The position numbers and the translations under genes are program-made. Positions 9,694 through 21,000 of a stretch of DNA of 64,000 bases are shown piece by piece. The notes under the pieces were generated by a model. That model was not told the DNA's origin, searched no databases, and was given only the letters and a program-made list of their open reading frames with translations. Within the stretch, counting starts at the first letter, position 1. Every line of letters starts with the position of its first letter. The DNA lies in the NCBI RefSeq assembly GCF_011290365.1, contig NZ_CP049786.1:4526001-4590000 (forward strand), read 5' to 3'. This stretch comes from Leclercia sp. 29361 (lineage in GTDB: Bacteria; Pseudomonadota; Gammaproteobacteria; Enterobacterales; Enterobacteriaceae).

Positions 9694-9783
9694 AAGCAAA
9701 AAGGCAACGCAAGTTGCCTTTTTTGATATTTGCACCCTCTCCCTGTGGGAGAGGGCCGGGGTGAGGGCATCAGGCCGCACCCA
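9691..9783 (+). repeat. Composite terminator-palindrome repeat, copy A
   Basis: A 93-base unit that starts at the pckA stop codon. It consists of an intrinsic-terminator hairpin, a short AT spacer, the palindrome CCCTCTCCC-TGT-GGGAGAGGG, then CCGGGGTGAGGGCATCAGG and CCGCACCCA. Copy B (59534-59626, opposite strand) differs at only about three positions. Copy C (45571-45634) shares the left two thirds. The family is recognised here by comparing the three copies. Confidence 0.85.
9698..9724 (+). terminator. Intrinsic terminator of pckA
   Basis: AAAAAGGCAAC (9698-9708) pairs with GTTGCCTTTTT (9713-9723) around a GCAA tetraloop, giving a GC core followed by a T-run. The A-run on the left arm makes it potentially bidirectional, so it could also serve the convergent envZ transcript. 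It is the first module of repeat copy A. Confidence 0.85.
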
Positions 9784-9788
9784 CTTTT

Positions 9789-11848
<2,060 letters not shown>

Positions 11849-11925
11849 TGTCAGTACTCCCAAAGGTTCGGATAATCTTGAACAGCGTATTCTAAAAAAG
11901 TGGGCGTTCACGACCAGCTAATTCT

Positions 11926-11954
11926 GGTATAAATTCTAGTCGAAATTGTTACAA
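11926..11954 (-). promoter_or_regulatory. Candidate ompR promoter
   Basis: On the minus strand TTGTAA (complement of 11949-11954) is separated by 17 bases from TATACC (complement of 11926-11931), about 80 bases upstream of the ompR ATG. The fit to a sigma-70 promoter is fair and the spacing optimal. It is a sequence prediction. Confidence 0.5.
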
Positions 11955-12075
11955 AGCATATTTTACAGCAGCTTATCTGCACAATTCGTCACATAACTCA
12001 TTATTAATCTTGTCTGTTAAGCTAAGTGATACGTAATGTGCGCAAGGTATGCAACCAAAGTCGTAAGGCCAGAGA

Positions 12076-12549
12076 ATGAAAACGCCCCTGATCACCCGCG
12101 AAGGGTATGAAAATCTGAAGAAAGAGATGGACACGCTGTGGCGGGAAGAGCGCCCGGAGGTGACCAAAAAAGTGACCTGGGCTGCCAGCCTCGGTGACCG
12201 CAGTGAAAACGCCGATTACCAGTACAACAAAAAGCGGCTGCGGGAAATCGATCGCCGGGTGCGCTATCTGACCAAATGCCTCGAGCACCTGAAAATTGTC
12301 GATTATTCCCCGCAGCAGGAGGGCAAAGTCTTCTTCGGCGCGTGGGTGGAGATCGAAAACGACGATGGCGATCTGAAGCGCTTTCGGATTGTCGGCTACG
12401 ATGAAATTTTTGGTCGTAAGGATTACATCTCGATCGACTCGCCAATGGCCCGGGCGCTGCTGAAAAAAGAGGTTGGCGATCTGGCCGTGGTGCATACCCC
12501 CGCCGGGGAAGCGACCTGGTATGTGAACGCCATCGACTATGTGAAATAA
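12076..12549 (+). CDS. greB: Transcript cleavage factor GreB
   Basis: Binds the RNA polymerase secondary channel and stimulates cleavage of backtracked RNA. The N-terminal coiled coil carries the tip acidic pair in WAASLGDRSENADYQYNKKR, and the C-terminal FKBP-like domain includes the GRKDYISIDSPMARALL segment typical of GreA/GreB. It has 157 residues, one fewer than E. coli GreB. It is divergent from ompR and 102 bases ahead of tex. Confidence 0.95.
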   Translation: MKTPLITREGYENLKKEMDTLWREERPEVTKKVTWAASLGDRSENADYQYNKKRLREIDRRVRYLTKCLEHLKIVDYSPQQEGKVFFGAWVEIENDDGDLKRFRIVGYDEIFGRKDYISIDSPMARALLKKEVGDLAVVHTPAGEATWYVNAIDYVK

Positions 12550-12651
12550 CCCGCCGGAACAATCCGAGAGCCTGGCGCGGCGGCTGGCATTTTGCCGTGT
12601 CAGTCCGTATAACTATCCCCTGATTTTTTCGACCCACAAGATGAAATAGCC

Positions 12652-14976
12652 ATGATGAAAGATTCGCTCTGCCGCATTATTGCGGGTGAACTTCAGGCAA
12701 GGGCGGAACAGGTAGAAGCTGCCGTTCGCCTGCTTGATGAAGGGAACACCGTGCCGTTTATCGCACGTTATCGTAAGGAAGTGACTGGCGGTCTGGATGA
12801 TACGCAGCTGCGTAACCTGGAAACCCGCCTTGGCTATCTGCGTGAACTGGAAGACAGGCGTCAGGCGATCCTGAAATCCATCGGTGAACAGGGCAAGCTG
12901 ACCGACGATCTGGCCAAAGCCATTAACACCACCCTGAATAAAACCGAACTCGAAGACCTCTACCTGCCGTACAAACAAAAACGTCGCACCCGCGGGCAGA
13001 TCGCCATTGAAGCCGGCCTCGAGCCGCTGGCGGATCTGCTGTGGACCACGCCGTCCCACGACCCGGAAACCGCAGCCGCGACGTTTATCGATGCCGATAA
13101 AGGCGTGGCTGACACCAAAGCCGCCCTCGATGGCGCACGCTACATTCTGATGGAACGCTTTGCCGAAGATGCTGCCCTGCTGGCAAAAGTGCGTGACTAC
13201 CTGTGGAAGAACGCCCATATCGTCTCCACCGTCGTCGCCGGTAAAGAGGAAGAAGGGGCGAAATTCCGCGACTACTTCGATCACCACGAACCGATTTCGA
13301 CCGCGCCGTCGCACCGCGCGCTGGCGATGTTCCGTGGCCGCAATGAAGGCGTGCTGCAGCTCTCCCTGAATGCCGACCCGCAGTTTGACGAGCCGCCGAA
13401 AGAGAGCCACGGCGAGCAGATTATTATCGACCATCTCGGCCTGCGCCTGAACAACGCCCCGGCGGACAGCTGGCGCAAAGGGGTGGTGAGCTGGACCTGG
13501 CGCATCAAGGTGCTGATGCACCTCGAAACCGAACTGATGGGCACCGTGCGCGAACGCGCCGAAGACGAGGCGATTAACGTTTTTGCCCGTAACCTGCACG
13601 ATCTGCTGATGGCCGCTCCGGCGGGCCTGCGCGCTACCATGGGTCTCGATCCAGGCCTGCGTACCGGCGTAAAAGTGGCGGTCGTGGACGGCACCGGCAA
13701 GCTGGTTGCTACCGACACCATCTACCCGCACACCGGCCAGGCGGCCAAAGCGGCCGTCGCCGTGGCAGCGCTGTGTGAGAAGCACAACGTTGAGCTGGTG
13801 GCGATCGGCAACGGTACCGCCTCACGTGAAACCGAGCGTTTCTTCCTCGATCTGCAGAAGCAGTTCCCGAAAGTGACGGCGCAAAAGGTGATTGTCAGCG
13901 AAGCGGGTGCCTCGGTGTACTCCGCCTCTGAACTGGCCGCCCTCGAATTCCCGGATCTGGACGTCTCCCTGCGTGGCGCGGTCTCTATCGCCCGCCGCCT
14001 GCAGGATCCGCTGGCCGAGCTGGTGAAGATCGACCCGAAATCCATCGGCGTGGGCCAGTACCAGCATGACGTCAGCCAGACGCAGCTAGCGCGCAAGCTG
14101 GATGCGGTGGTGGAAGACTGCGTGAACGCCGTCGGCGTTGACCTGAACACCGCTTCCGTCGCCCTGCTGACCCGCGTGGCGGGCTTAACCCGTATGATGG
14201 CGCAAAACATCGTTGCCTGGCGTGACGAGAACGGTCAGTTCCAGAACCGCCAGCAGCTGCTGAAGGTGAGCCGTCTGGGGCCGAAAGCGTTCGAACAGTG
14301 CGCAGGCTTCCTGCGTATCAACCACGGCGACAACCCGCTGGATGCCTCCACCGTTCACCCGGAAGCTTACCCGGTTGTTGAGCGCATTCTGGCGGCCACT
14401 CAGCAGGCGCTGAAGACGCTGATGGGTAACAGCAGCGAGCTGCGTAACCTGAAAGCGGTCGACTTCACCGATGAGAAGTTCGGCGTGCCGACAGTGTCCG
14501 ACATCATCAAAGAGCTGGAGAAGCCGGGCCGCGACCCGCGTCCGGAATTCAAAACCGCGACCTTTGCCGACGGCGTGGAGACGATGAACGACCTGCTGCC
14601 GGGCATGGTACTGGAAGGCGCGGTCACCAACGTCACTAACTTTGGTGCCTTTGTCGATATCGGCGTGCATCAGGACGGTCTGGTGCATATCTCCTCTCTG
14701 GCCGACAAGTTCGTGCAGGATCCGCACACCGTGGTGAAAGCCGGCGACATCGTGAAGGTGAAAGTGCTGGAGGTGGATCTGCAGCGCAAGCGTATCGCCC
14801 TGACCATGCGTCTGGACGAGCAGCCCGGCGAGACCAACGCCCGTCGTGGCGGCGGGAACAGCGATGCCCGTCAGCAGCAGCGTCCGGCGGCGAAACCGCG
14901 CGGGCGGGAAGTACAGCCATCCGGCAACAGCGCGATGATGGATGCGCTGGCGGCGGCAATGGGTAAAAAACGCTAA
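12652..14976 (+). CDS. yhgF: Tex family RNA-binding transcription accessory protein
   Basis: Homologue of Tex (toxin expression) proteins and E. coli YhgF. The order is an N-terminal helical region, a YqgF/RNase H-like domain around [20 protein letters not shown], tandem helix-hairpin-helix segments ([21 protein letters not shown]) and a C-terminal S1 domain ([24 protein letters not shown]). A low-complexity Arg/Gly/Gln tail follows. It has 774 residues, one more than E. coli. Tex-like proteins bind RNA and the elongating polymerase or ribosome; the exact cellular role remains unsettled. A REP pair follows the stop. Confidence 0.94.
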   Translation: MMKDSLCRIIAGELQARAEQVEAAVRLLDEGNTVPFIARYRKEVTGGLDDTQLRNLETRLGYLRELEDRRQAILKSIGEQGKLTDDLAKAINTTLNKTELEDLYLPYKQKRRTRGQIAIEAGLEPLADLLWTTPSHDPETAAATFIDADKGVADTKAALDGARYILMERFAEDAALLAKVRDYLWKNAHIVSTVVAGKEEEGAKFRDYFDHHEPISTAPSHRALAMFRGRNEGVLQLSLNADPQFDEPPKESHGEQIIIDHLGLRLNNAPADSWRKGVVSWTWRIKVLMHLETELMGTVRERAEDEAINVFARNLHDLLMAAPAGLRATMGLDPGLRTGVKVAVVDGTGKLVATDTIYPHTGQAAKAAVAVAALCEKHNVELVAIGNGTASRETERFFLDLQKQFPKVTAQKVIVSEAGASVYSASELAALEFPDLDVSLRGAVSIARRLQDPLAELVKIDPKSIGVGQYQHDVSQTQLARKLDAVVEDCVNAVGVDLNTASVALLTRVAGLTRMMAQNIVAWRDENGQFQNRQQLLKVSRLGPKAFEQCAGFLRINHGDNPLDASTVHPEAYPVVERILAATQQALKTLMGNSSELRNLKAVDFTDEKFGVPTVSDIIKELEKPGRDPRPEFKTATFADGVETMNDLLPGMVLEGAVTNVTNFGAFVDIGVHQDGLVHISSLADKFVQDPHTVVKAGDIVKVKVLEVDLQRKRIALTMRLDEQPGETNARRGGGNSDARQQQRPAAKPRGREVQPSGNSAMMDALAAAMGKKR

Positions 14977-14982
14977 CATACG

Positions 14983-15054
14983 TAATGCCCGGTGGCGCTT
15001 CGCTTACCGGGCCTACGGTTTGTAGGCCGGGCAAACGCAGTGCCGCCCGGCAAG
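14983..15054. repeat. REP pair (BIME) downstream of yhgF
   Basis: Two inverted REP units: ATGCCCGGTGGCGC...TTACCGGGCCTAC on the left and GTAGGCCGGGCAAACGCAGTGCCGCCCGGCA on the right. These have the form of enterobacterial repetitive extragenic palindromes. They sit just after the yhgF stop and probably protect its 3' end. Confidence 0.85.
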
Positions 15055-15193
15055 CAGACCGCAAGAATTAAAATAAAAACATACTCACCTATTTTATAAA
15101 TATGAAACCGATTGCATATCCGTATTTAAACTAATAATTATCACTCCATTAACAATAAATCTTTTTATCTCTTACCATCATTGCCCGCAAATA

Positions 15194-15207
15194 TTGAGCA
15201 AGGTCAA
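15194..15207. promoter_or_regulatory. Candidate FNR site for feoABC
   Basis: TTGAGCAAGGTCAA matches 8 of the 10 fixed bases of the FNR consensus TTGAT-N4-ATCAA. Anaerobic activation of feo by FNR is established in E. coli. The site lies about 119 bases upstream of feoA. Confidence 0.55.
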
Positions 15208-15264
15208 TCAGTCCGCAAATTAATAGCCGTATCTACATTCCGTCACATATTAATTATTGATGAC

Positions 15265-15283
15265 GGAAACCATTCTCATTACC
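15265..15283. promoter_or_regulatory. Candidate Fur box for feoABC
   Basis: GGAAACCATTCTCATTACC matches about 12 of 19 positions of the Fur consensus GATAATGATAATCATTATC, 43 bases before feoA. Fur repression of feo is known; this match is moderate. Confidence 0.5.
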
Positions 15284-15316
15284 ATTGTGCCTGTTGATTA
15301 TTTAACCGTCCGTTAA

Positions 15317-15553
<237 letters not shown>

Positions 15554-15583
15554 CACGCCAGCTCCCGTAGCGAGTCGAAAAGA

Positions 15584-17902
15584 ATGAAAAAATTAACCAT
15601 TGGCTTAATTGGCAATCCCAATTCCGGCAAGACCACCTTATTTAACCAGCTTACCGGCGCGCGCCAGCGGGTCGGTAACTGGGCGGGTGTCACCGTCGAA
15701 CGTAAAGAGGGTCAGTTCGCGACGACCGATAATCAGGTCACCCTCGTCGATCTGCCCGGCACCTACTCATTAACCACCATCTCCTCCCAGACTTCGCTGG
15801 ATGAGCAGATCGCCTGCCACTACATTCTGAGCGGCGACGCTGACCTGCTGATCAACGTGGTGGATGCCTCGAACCTCGAGCGCAACCTCTACCTGACCTT
15901 ACAGCTGCTGGAGCTGGGCATCCCCTGCGTGGTGGCGCTGAACATGCTCGATATTGCGGAAAAGCAGCAGATCCGCATCGACGTCGACGCCCTCTCCGCC
16001 CGTCTCGGCTGCCCGGTGGTGCCACTGGTCTCTACCCGCGCCCGCGGGATCGACGCCCTTAAGCTGGCGATTGACCGCCACAGCCATAATGCCGACGTAG
16101 AGCTGGTGCATTACGCCCAGCCGCTGCTGCGGGAAGCCGGGATCCTCGCCCAGGAGATGGCGCACAGCATGCCGTTCAAACAGCGTCACTGGCTCGGCCT
16201 GCAGATGCTGGAAGGGGATATCTACAGCCGCGCCTATGCCGGTGATGCCGCGCAGTATCTGGATGTCTCCCTTGCACGGTTAAACGATGAGCTGGACGAC
16301 CCGGCCCTGCACATTGCCGATGCCCGCTATCAGAGCATTAATGCCATTTGCGACGTGGTCAGCAACGCCCTCACCGCCGAGCCAAGCCGCTTTACCCGGG
16401 CGATGGACAGCGTGATCCTCAACCGTTTCCTTGGCCTGCCGGTGTTCCTGCTGGTGATGTACGTGATGTTCCTGCTGGCCATTAACATCGGCGGCGCGTT
16501 ACAGCCGCTGTTTGATGTCGGCTCGGTGGCGATCTTCATTCACGGCATTCAGTGGCTGGGCTACACCCTGCACCTGCCGGAGTGGCTGACCATTTTCCTT
16601 GCCCAGGGGCTGGGCGGCGGCATCAACACCGTCCTGCCGCTGGTGCCGCAGATCGGCATGATGTATCTGTTCCTCTCCTTCCTGGAGGACTCCGGTTACA
16701 TGGCCCGCGCGGCCTTCGTGATGGATCGCCTGATGCAGGCCCTCGGCCTGCCGGGTAAATCGTTCGTGCCGCTGATTGTCGGCTTCGGCTGCAACGTCCC
16801 GTCGGTGATGGGTGCCCGCACCCTGGATGCGCCCCGCGAACGCCTGATGACCATCATGATGGCACCGTTTATGTCCTGTGGCGCCCGGCTGGCAATCTTC
16901 GCGGTGTTTGCTGCGGCCTTCTTCGGCCAGGAGGGGGCGCTGGCGGTCTTCTCGCTGTACGTGCTGGGCATCGTGATGGCGATCCTCACCGGCCTGATGC
17001 TCAAACACACCATCATGCGTGGCGAAGCATCGCCGTTCGTGATGGAGCTGCCGGTCTACCACGTCCCGCATCTGAAAAGCCTGCTGATCCAGACCTGGCA
17101 GCGGCTGAAAGGCTTTGTCCTGCGGGCGGGTAAAGTAATTGTGGTGGTCAGTATCTTCCTCAGCGCCCTGAACAGCTTTACGCTCAGCGGCCAGGCGGCG
17201 GACAACATTAACGACTCGGCGCTGGCCTCCGTCAGCCGCGTCATCACCCCGCTGTTCAAACCGATTGGCGTGCATGAAGACAACTGGCAGGCCACCGTCG
17301 GGCTATTCACCGGCGCGATGGCGAAAGAGGTGGTGGTCGGCACACTGAACACCCTCTACACCGCAGAAAATATTCAGGACGAGGAATTCAACCCGGCGGA
17401 GTTCCACCTCGGGGACGAACTGTTCAGCGCGGTGGATGAAACCTGGCAGAGCCTGAAAGAGACCTTCAGTCTGAGCGTGCTGGCCAACCCGATTGAAGCC
17501 AGCAAAGGCGATGGGGAGATGGCAACCGGCGCGATGGGCGTGATGAGCGAGAAGTTTGGCAGCGCCTCGGCGGCCTACAGCTACCTGATCTTCGTCCTGC
17601 TCTACATTCCATGCATCTCGGTGATGGGGGCCATCGCCCGCGAATCGAGCCGCGGCTGGATGGGCTTTTCTGTCCTCTGGGGGCTGAATATTGCCTACTC
17701 GCTGGCAACGGTGTACTACCAGACGGTGAACTTCAGCCAGCATCCGCACTACAGCCTGGTCTGTATCCTGGCGGTGGTGCTGTTTAACGTGGTAGTGATG
17801 GGCCTGCTGCGCCGGGCGCGCAGCCGCGTGGATGTCAACCTGCTGGCGAAAGGCAGAACCGCAGCGGCCTGCTGCGACAGCCCGGCCAGCGACTGTCATT
17901 AG
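15584..17902 (+). CDS. feoB: Ferrous iron permease FeoB
   Basis: Inner-membrane Fe(II) transporter with a fused N-terminal G domain. G1 is GNPNSGKTT from residue 10, G3 is DLPGTY, and G4 is NMLD. The membrane part contains the two conserved Gate/FeoB cores ([26 protein letters not shown] and the later [16 protein letters not shown]). It has 772 residues, near the 773 of E. coli, with a Cys-containing tail [10 protein letters not shown]. The AGGAGG after its stop serves feoC. Confidence 0.97.
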   Translation: MKKLTIGLIGNPNSGKTTLFNQLTGARQRVGNWAGVTVERKEGQFATTDNQVTLVDLPGTYSLTTISSQTSLDEQIACHYILSGDADLLINVVDASNLERNLYLTLQLLELGIPCVVALNMLDIAEKQQIRIDVDALSARLGCPVVPLVSTRARGIDALKLAIDRHSHNADVELVHYAQPLLREAGILAQEMAHSMPFKQRHWLGLQMLEGDIYSRAYAGDAAQYLDVSLARLNDELDDPALHIADARYQSINAICDVVSNALTAEPSRFTRAMDSVILNRFLGLPVFLLVMYVMFLLAINIGGALQPLFDVGSVAIFIHGIQWLGYTLHLPEWLTIFLAQGLGGGINTVLPLVPQIGMMYLFLSFLEDSGYMARAAFVMDRLMQALGLPGKSFVPLIVGFGCNVPSVMGARTLDAPRERLMTIMMAPFMSCGARLAIFAVFAAAFFGQEGALAVFSLYVLGIVMAILTGLMLKHTIMRGEASPFVMELPVYHVPHLKSLLIQTWQRLKGFVLRAGKVIVVVSIFLSALNSFTLSGQAADNINDSALASVSRVITPLFKPIGVHEDNWQATVGLFTGAMAKEVVVGTLNTLYTAENIQDEEFNPAEFHLGDELFSAVDETWQSLKETFSLSVLANPIEASKGDGEMATGAMGVMSEKFGSASAAYSYLIFVLLYIPCISVMGAIARESSRGWMGFSVLWGLNIAYSLATVYYQTVNFSQHPHYSLVCILAVVLFNVVVMGLLRRARSRVDVNLLAKGRTAAACCDSPASDCH

Positions 17903-17910
17903 GAGGCGGC

Positions 17911-18147
17911 ATGGCATCGTTAATTGAGGTTCGTGATTTACTGGCGCTGCAGGGAAGAATGGAAGCCATCCAGCTCAGCCAGATCCTGCGCACGCCACAG
18001 GCGATGATCGAGGCGATGCTGGAGCGTCTGGAGGCGATGGGCAAAGCGAAGCGCATCCAGGAGGATGCCGACGGCTGCTTATCCGGCAGTTGCAAAAGCT
18101 GTCCTGAAGGAAAGGCCTGTCTCAGGGAGTGGTGGGTACTGCGTTAG
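17911..18147 (+). CDS. feoC: FeoC, [Fe-S]-dependent regulator of FeoB
   Basis: Small winged-helix protein of 78 residues, the normal length. A C-terminal Cys cluster ([20 protein letters not shown]) corresponds to the motif that binds an Fe-S cluster in Klebsiella FeoC, where it protects FeoB from FtsH. It starts 8 bases after feoB, with AGGAGG as ribosome site. It is followed by a terminator. Confidence 0.95.
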   Translation: MASLIEVRDLLALQGRMEAIQLSQILRTPQAMIEAMLERLEAMGKAKRIQEDADGCLSGSCKSCPEGKACLREWWVLR

Positions 18148-18155
18148 TCGTTAAT

Positions 18156-18182
18156 AAAGCCGGGCAACTCTGCCCGGCTTTA
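18156..18182. terminator. Terminator between feoC and the YdgH/BhsA/McbA-type gene
   Basis: AAAGCCGGGCA pairs with TGCCCGGCTTT across an ACTC loop. It is GC-rich with A and T tails on each side, so it can terminate both convergent transcripts. Confidence 0.8.
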
Positions 18183-18187
18183 TGCGA

Positions 18188-18457
18188 TTATTTGTAGACT
18201 TCTGCGGTCGCGCGGATGTCTTTCGAATCTTTGTTGGCGCTGGTGACGACAAAGTACTTACCGCCCATCTCATCAGCTTTCTTGGAAAGCTCTTTTCTCG
18301 CATCCATTGGCGCGGTGGTGTCAGACGTAGAGATATGGCCAACCTTCGTCAAATTCATCTCTTTCACTTTATCTTTCTGGATCTCTTCTGCCGCCATCAC
18401 GCCAAAAGAGAGTGAACCAATAACCAGAGAAGCAACAATACCTGTAACAAGTTTCAT
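18188..18457 (-). CDS. Small exported YdgH/BhsA/McbA-like (DUF1471) protein
   Basis: An 89-residue protein with a signal peptide (MKLVTGIVASLVIGSLSFG..VMAAEE, cleavage after AMA-type VMA). The mature part resembles periplasmic DUF1471 stress proteins such as YhcN, ending ATAEVYK with an internal SKKADEMGGKYF segment. I start at ATG 18457, where GGGAG lies eight bases upstream; the alternative ATG at 18463 leaves only two bases. E. coli K-12 has a transposase-like gene, yhgA, at this position. Family members are linked to stress and biofilm responses; its own role is unknown. An inverted repeat lies upstream at 18509-18537. Confidence 0.85.
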   Translation of the reverse strand: MKLVTGIVASLVIGSLSFGVMAAEEIQKDKVKEMNLTKVGHISTSDTTAPMDARKELSKKADEMGGKYFVVTSANKDSKDIRATAEVYK

Positions 18458-18508
18458 AGCCATGACTCCCAAAGAGGATTGTAGTTTTGATTATCGAAGG
18501 CGGGATAC

Positions 18509-18537
18509 CCGCAACGATATATTGAGTATTGTTGCGG
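18509..18537. promoter_or_regulatory. Operator-like inverted repeat upstream of the DUF1471 gene
   Basis: CCGCAACGATA and TATTGTTGCGG form 11-base arms (10 of 11 complementary) around TATTGAG. It is about 52 bases upstream of the DUF1471 start and 34 bases after the bioH stop. There is no T-run, so a protein-binding site is more likely than a terminator. A smaller palindrome GCGGGATACCCGC overlaps its edge at 18500-18512. Confidence 0.5.
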
Positions 18538-18570
18538 TACGTCACTTTTTCCAGCGGGAATAAAAAATAA

Positions 18571-19344
18571 TCAGCCTAAACGCTGACTTAAGGCCATTAA
18601 CGCCGCGCAAAACTCGGCGGGGTGCGAGATAAAGGGCGCATGCGCTGCTTTGGTGATGATCAAGGCTTCGCTCTGCGGCCATTGCTCATCCAGCAGCGGC
18701 ACGATCTTGCGCGGTACCAGCCCGTCGAGATAACCATAAATACGCAGATGCGGCAGCGTCAGGGACGCCAGCGGCTCCCGCAGATCGGCCGTTTTCAGGA
18801 TCTCCAGCCCGCCATTCAGCACTTCTACATCCGGCATCGGTAATGACAGCACCGTAGTCTTCAGTGTCCGGGCGTCCTGGCGCGCGGTTTCCGTCCCCAT
18901 GGTCTGTAGGGCGAGGAAACGCTCCACCGTACGCTGGAAATCGTTGCTTAACTGCTGCTGGAAACCGGCCAGCACCTCGGATTTGATCCCCGGCCACTCC
19001 CCCTGGGCGCTAAAACAGGGGGAGGAGGCGACAGTCACCAGGGCCTGCACCCGTTCGGGATGGGTCAGGGCAATCTGGCTCGCTACCAGCCCGCCCAGAC
19101 TCCAGCCCAGCCAGATCGCCTTATCCGGCGCCTGAGCCAGCACCTGTTCCGCCATATCGGCCAGCGGCATCGCACCAAAATCGCGGCTGCGGCCAAAGCC
19201 CGGCAGATCCACCAGGTGCAGCGTGAACTGCGAGGCCAGTTCCTCACTGATGCAACGCCATACTTCAGCATTCAGTCCCCATCCGTGCAGCAGCACAAGA
19301 TGACAATTTCCTGTCCCAACGGTCTGCCACCAAAGCGTGTTCAT
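18571..19344 (-). CDS. bioH: Pimeloyl-ACP methyl ester esterase BioH
   Basis: Alpha/beta-hydrolase that frees pimeloyl-ACP from its methyl ester and ends the fatty-acid-synthase stage of biotin synthesis. Nucleophile Ser82 sits in GWSLGG; the acid and base are Asp in [11 protein letters not shown] and His in [11 protein letters not shown]. The oxyanion segment [12 protein letters not shown] is present. It has 257 residues, one more than E. coli. It is divergent from gntX with a 36-base gap, so promoters must overlap. Confidence 0.95.
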   Translation of the reverse strand: MNTLWWQTVGTGNCHLVLLHGWGLNAEVWRCISEELASQFTLHLVDLPGFGRSRDFGAMPLADMAEQVLAQAPDKAIWLGWSLGGLVASQIALTHPERVQALVTVASSPCFSAQGEWPGIKSEVLAGFQQQLSNDFQRTVERFLALQTMGTETARQDARTLKTTVLSLPMPDVEVLNGGLEILKTADLREPLASLTLPHLRIYGYLDGLVPRKIVPLLDEQWPQSEALIITKAAHAPFISHPAEFCAALMALSQRLG

Positions 19345-19380
19345 CGATTACTGTTCTCTTTTTTCACAAGGAGGTTGTCT

Positions 19381-20064
19381 ATGCTAACAGTGCCCGGCTC
19401 GTGCTGGCTATGCCGGATGCCGCTTGCACTCAGCCACTGGGGGGTCTGTTCCGTGTGCGAAAAGGGGATTATGCCCCGCGAGGGTATATGTCCGCAGTGC
19501 GGCTTACCGGCCATTCATCCTCACCTGCCCTGCGGCCGCTGTCTGCGCAGACCGCCGCCGTGGCAGGCGCTGGTTGCGGTCTGCGACTATACCCCGCCGG
19601 TGAGCCAGCTGGTGCATCAGCTGAAGTTTTCCCGCCGCAGTCAGCTGGCAAAACCGCTGGCCAGACTGTTGCTGCTGGCGCTGCTGCGGGCCAGGCGCAG
19701 CCGTGGGTTGCCGAACGTTGATATGCTGGTCTGCGTGCCGCTGTGGTCCCGGCGTCACTGGCGGCGCGGGTTTAACCAGAGTGACCTGCTCTGTCGCCCG
19801 CTGGCCCGCTGGCTGAACTGCCGCTATGTTCCGGAGGCTATTCGCCGGATCCGCGCCACTCCGGCGCAGCATCAACTCAGCGCCAGATTGCGTAAACGTA
19901 ACCTGCAGCACGCTTTTACGCTTGAATTACCGGTTGCCGGGCGCCATATCGCTGTGGTGGATGATGTCGTGACAACAGGCGCTACCGTCGCGGAACTCTC
20001 CCGCCTGCTTTTGCGAAGCGGCGCGGCGTCGGTTCAGGTATGGTGTCTGTGTCGAACCTTGTAG
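19381..20064 (+). CDS. gntX: GntX / ComF-family phosphoribosyltransferase-like protein
   Basis: ComF-type protein with an N-terminal zinc-finger-like Cys set (CWLC, CSVC, CPQC, CGRC) and a C-terminal PRPP-binding motif VVDDVVTTGAT. A perfect AAGGAGG at 19368-19374 fixes the ATG at 19381, giving 227 residues as in E. coli; a longer frame from 19060 is an antisense reading of bioH. E. coli GntX was linked to gluconate utilisation and use of DNA as nutrient; ComF relatives serve in competence. Function here is inferred. Confidence 0.92.
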   Translation: MLTVPGSCWLCRMPLALSHWGVCSVCEKGIMPREGICPQCGLPAIHPHLPCGRCLRRPPPWQALVAVCDYTPPVSQLVHQLKFSRRSQLAKPLARLLLLALLRARRSRGLPNVDMLVCVPLWSRRHWRRGFNQSDLLCRPLARWLNCRYVPEAIRRIRATPAQHQLSARLRKRNLQHAFTLELPVAGRHIAVVDDVVTTGATVAELSRLLLRSGAASVQVWCLCRTL

Positions 20065-20122
20065 CGCCCTCAGGTTGGGCGTATTATACCCAGGTATTTT
20101 AGTCAACTATTAGGCCAATGCT

Positions 20123-20698
20123 ATGATCCGTATTTCCGATGCTGCACAAGCGCACTTTGCCAAACTGCTGGCAAATCAGGAAGAAGGGACCCAGATCCGC
20201 GTGTTCGTGATCAACCCAGGCACCCCGAATGCAGAATGCGGCGTCTCTTATTGCCCACCGGATGCTGTGGAAGCAACTGACACTGCCCTGAAATTTGAGC
20301 AACTCACTGCCTATGTCGATGAGCTGAGCTCCCCGTATCTGGAAGATGCGGAAATTGATTTTGTGACCGACCAACTGGGTTCTCAGTTAACCCTGAAAGC
20401 GCCAAACGCCAAAATGCGCAAAGTAACCGACGATGCCCCACTGATGGAGCGCGTTGAGTACCTGCTGCAGTCCCAGATCAACCCGCAGCTCGCGGGCCAC
20501 GGTGGTCGTGTCTCCCTGATGGAGATCACCGAAGACGGTCTGGCGATTCTGCAGTTCGGCGGCGGTTGTAACGGCTGTTCCATGGTCGACGTTACCCTGA
20601 AAGAGGGGATCGAGAAGCAGCTGCTGAACGAGTTCCCGGAGCTGAAAGGCGTGCGCGATCTTACCGAACACCAGCGCGGCGAACACTCCTACTACTGA
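20123..20698 (+). CDS. nfuA: Fe-S biogenesis protein NfuA
   Basis: Carrier that binds a [4Fe-4S] cluster and passes it to apo-enzymes such as aconitase, lipoyl synthase and others under oxidative or iron stress. The N-terminal half is a degenerate A-type domain. The C-terminal Nfu domain carries the cluster-binding CxxC, Cys149 and Cys152, in [11 protein letters not shown]. The 191 residues equal E. coli. It lies 58 bases after gntX. Confidence 0.96.
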   Translation: MIRISDAAQAHFAKLLANQEEGTQIRVFVINPGTPNAECGVSYCPPDAVEATDTALKFEQLTAYVDELSSPYLEDAEIDFVTDQLGSQLTLKAPNAKMRKVTDDAPLMERVEYLLQSQINPQLAGHGGRVSLMEITEDGLAILQFGGGCNGCSMVDVTLKEGIEKQLLNEFPELKGVRDLTEHQRGEHSYY

Positions 20699-20823
20699 TT
20701 GCCCGTCTGTTTGCCCGGTGACGCGTAGCGATCCGGGCCTCTCCCGCGTTTCCCCCTCCCTCATAACATGACCTGCGTCTCAGAATTCACATTTTGCCCG
20801 CCAGGGTCATTCTCAACCTGACC

Positions 20824-20839
20824 ATGTTACCCGTATCAT
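20824..20839. promoter_or_regulatory. GntR operator candidate 1 at gntT
   Basis: ATGTTACCCGTATCAT matches the GntR consensus ATGTTA-N4-TAACAT at 11 of 12 fixed bases. The regulator gene gntR is at 47645-48640 in this window. Confidence 0.75.
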
Positions 20840-20965
20840 TCTCGCGGGCACTTAAACACCTTTACGCCGACCGACTAAGCTTAATGATTTAGAAGGCAGC
20901 CTGTCTTAGTGCCGTAAGTACGCCGTTCCCAGTTGGGGCAACATTACTATGTCGTTGAAATAATG

Positions 20966-20981
20966 ACGTTACCCATAACAA
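20966..20981. promoter_or_regulatory. GntR operator candidate 2 at gntT
   Basis: ACGTTACCCATAACAA matches the same consensus at 10 of 12 fixed bases. It lies 19 bases before the gntT start, inside the leader, in keeping with the two-operator arrangement known for E. coli gntT. Confidence 0.65.
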
Positions 20982-21000
20982 TATTTAAGGCCAGATAATC

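Larger units (their letters stand above)
20699..21000. promoter_or_regulatory. gntT control region
   Basis: About 302 bases between nfuA and gntT. It contains two GntR operator-like palindromes (20824-20839 and 20966-20981). I could not pick a single promoter with confidence. No ORF is credible. Confidence 0.5.

Noticed and set aside
11849..11911. N-terminal extension of OmpR by 21 residues
   Set aside because: OmpR is very highly conserved and starts MQENYKILVV; the extension matches nothing and covers the leader with its GGGAG ribosome site.
12613..13785. 390-codon open frame on the minus strand opposite yhgF
   Set aside because: Antisense shadow of a conserved gene; no motif or supporting context.
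14983..15054. GC-rich inverted repeats as a possible CRISPR or attachment site
   Set aside because: They are ordinary REP units with the usual GCCGG..CCGGC core, without regular spacers or adjacent mobility genes.
19060..19380. N-terminal extension of GntX
   Set aside because: It is antisense to bioH, and a perfect AAGGAGG fixes the start at 19381.
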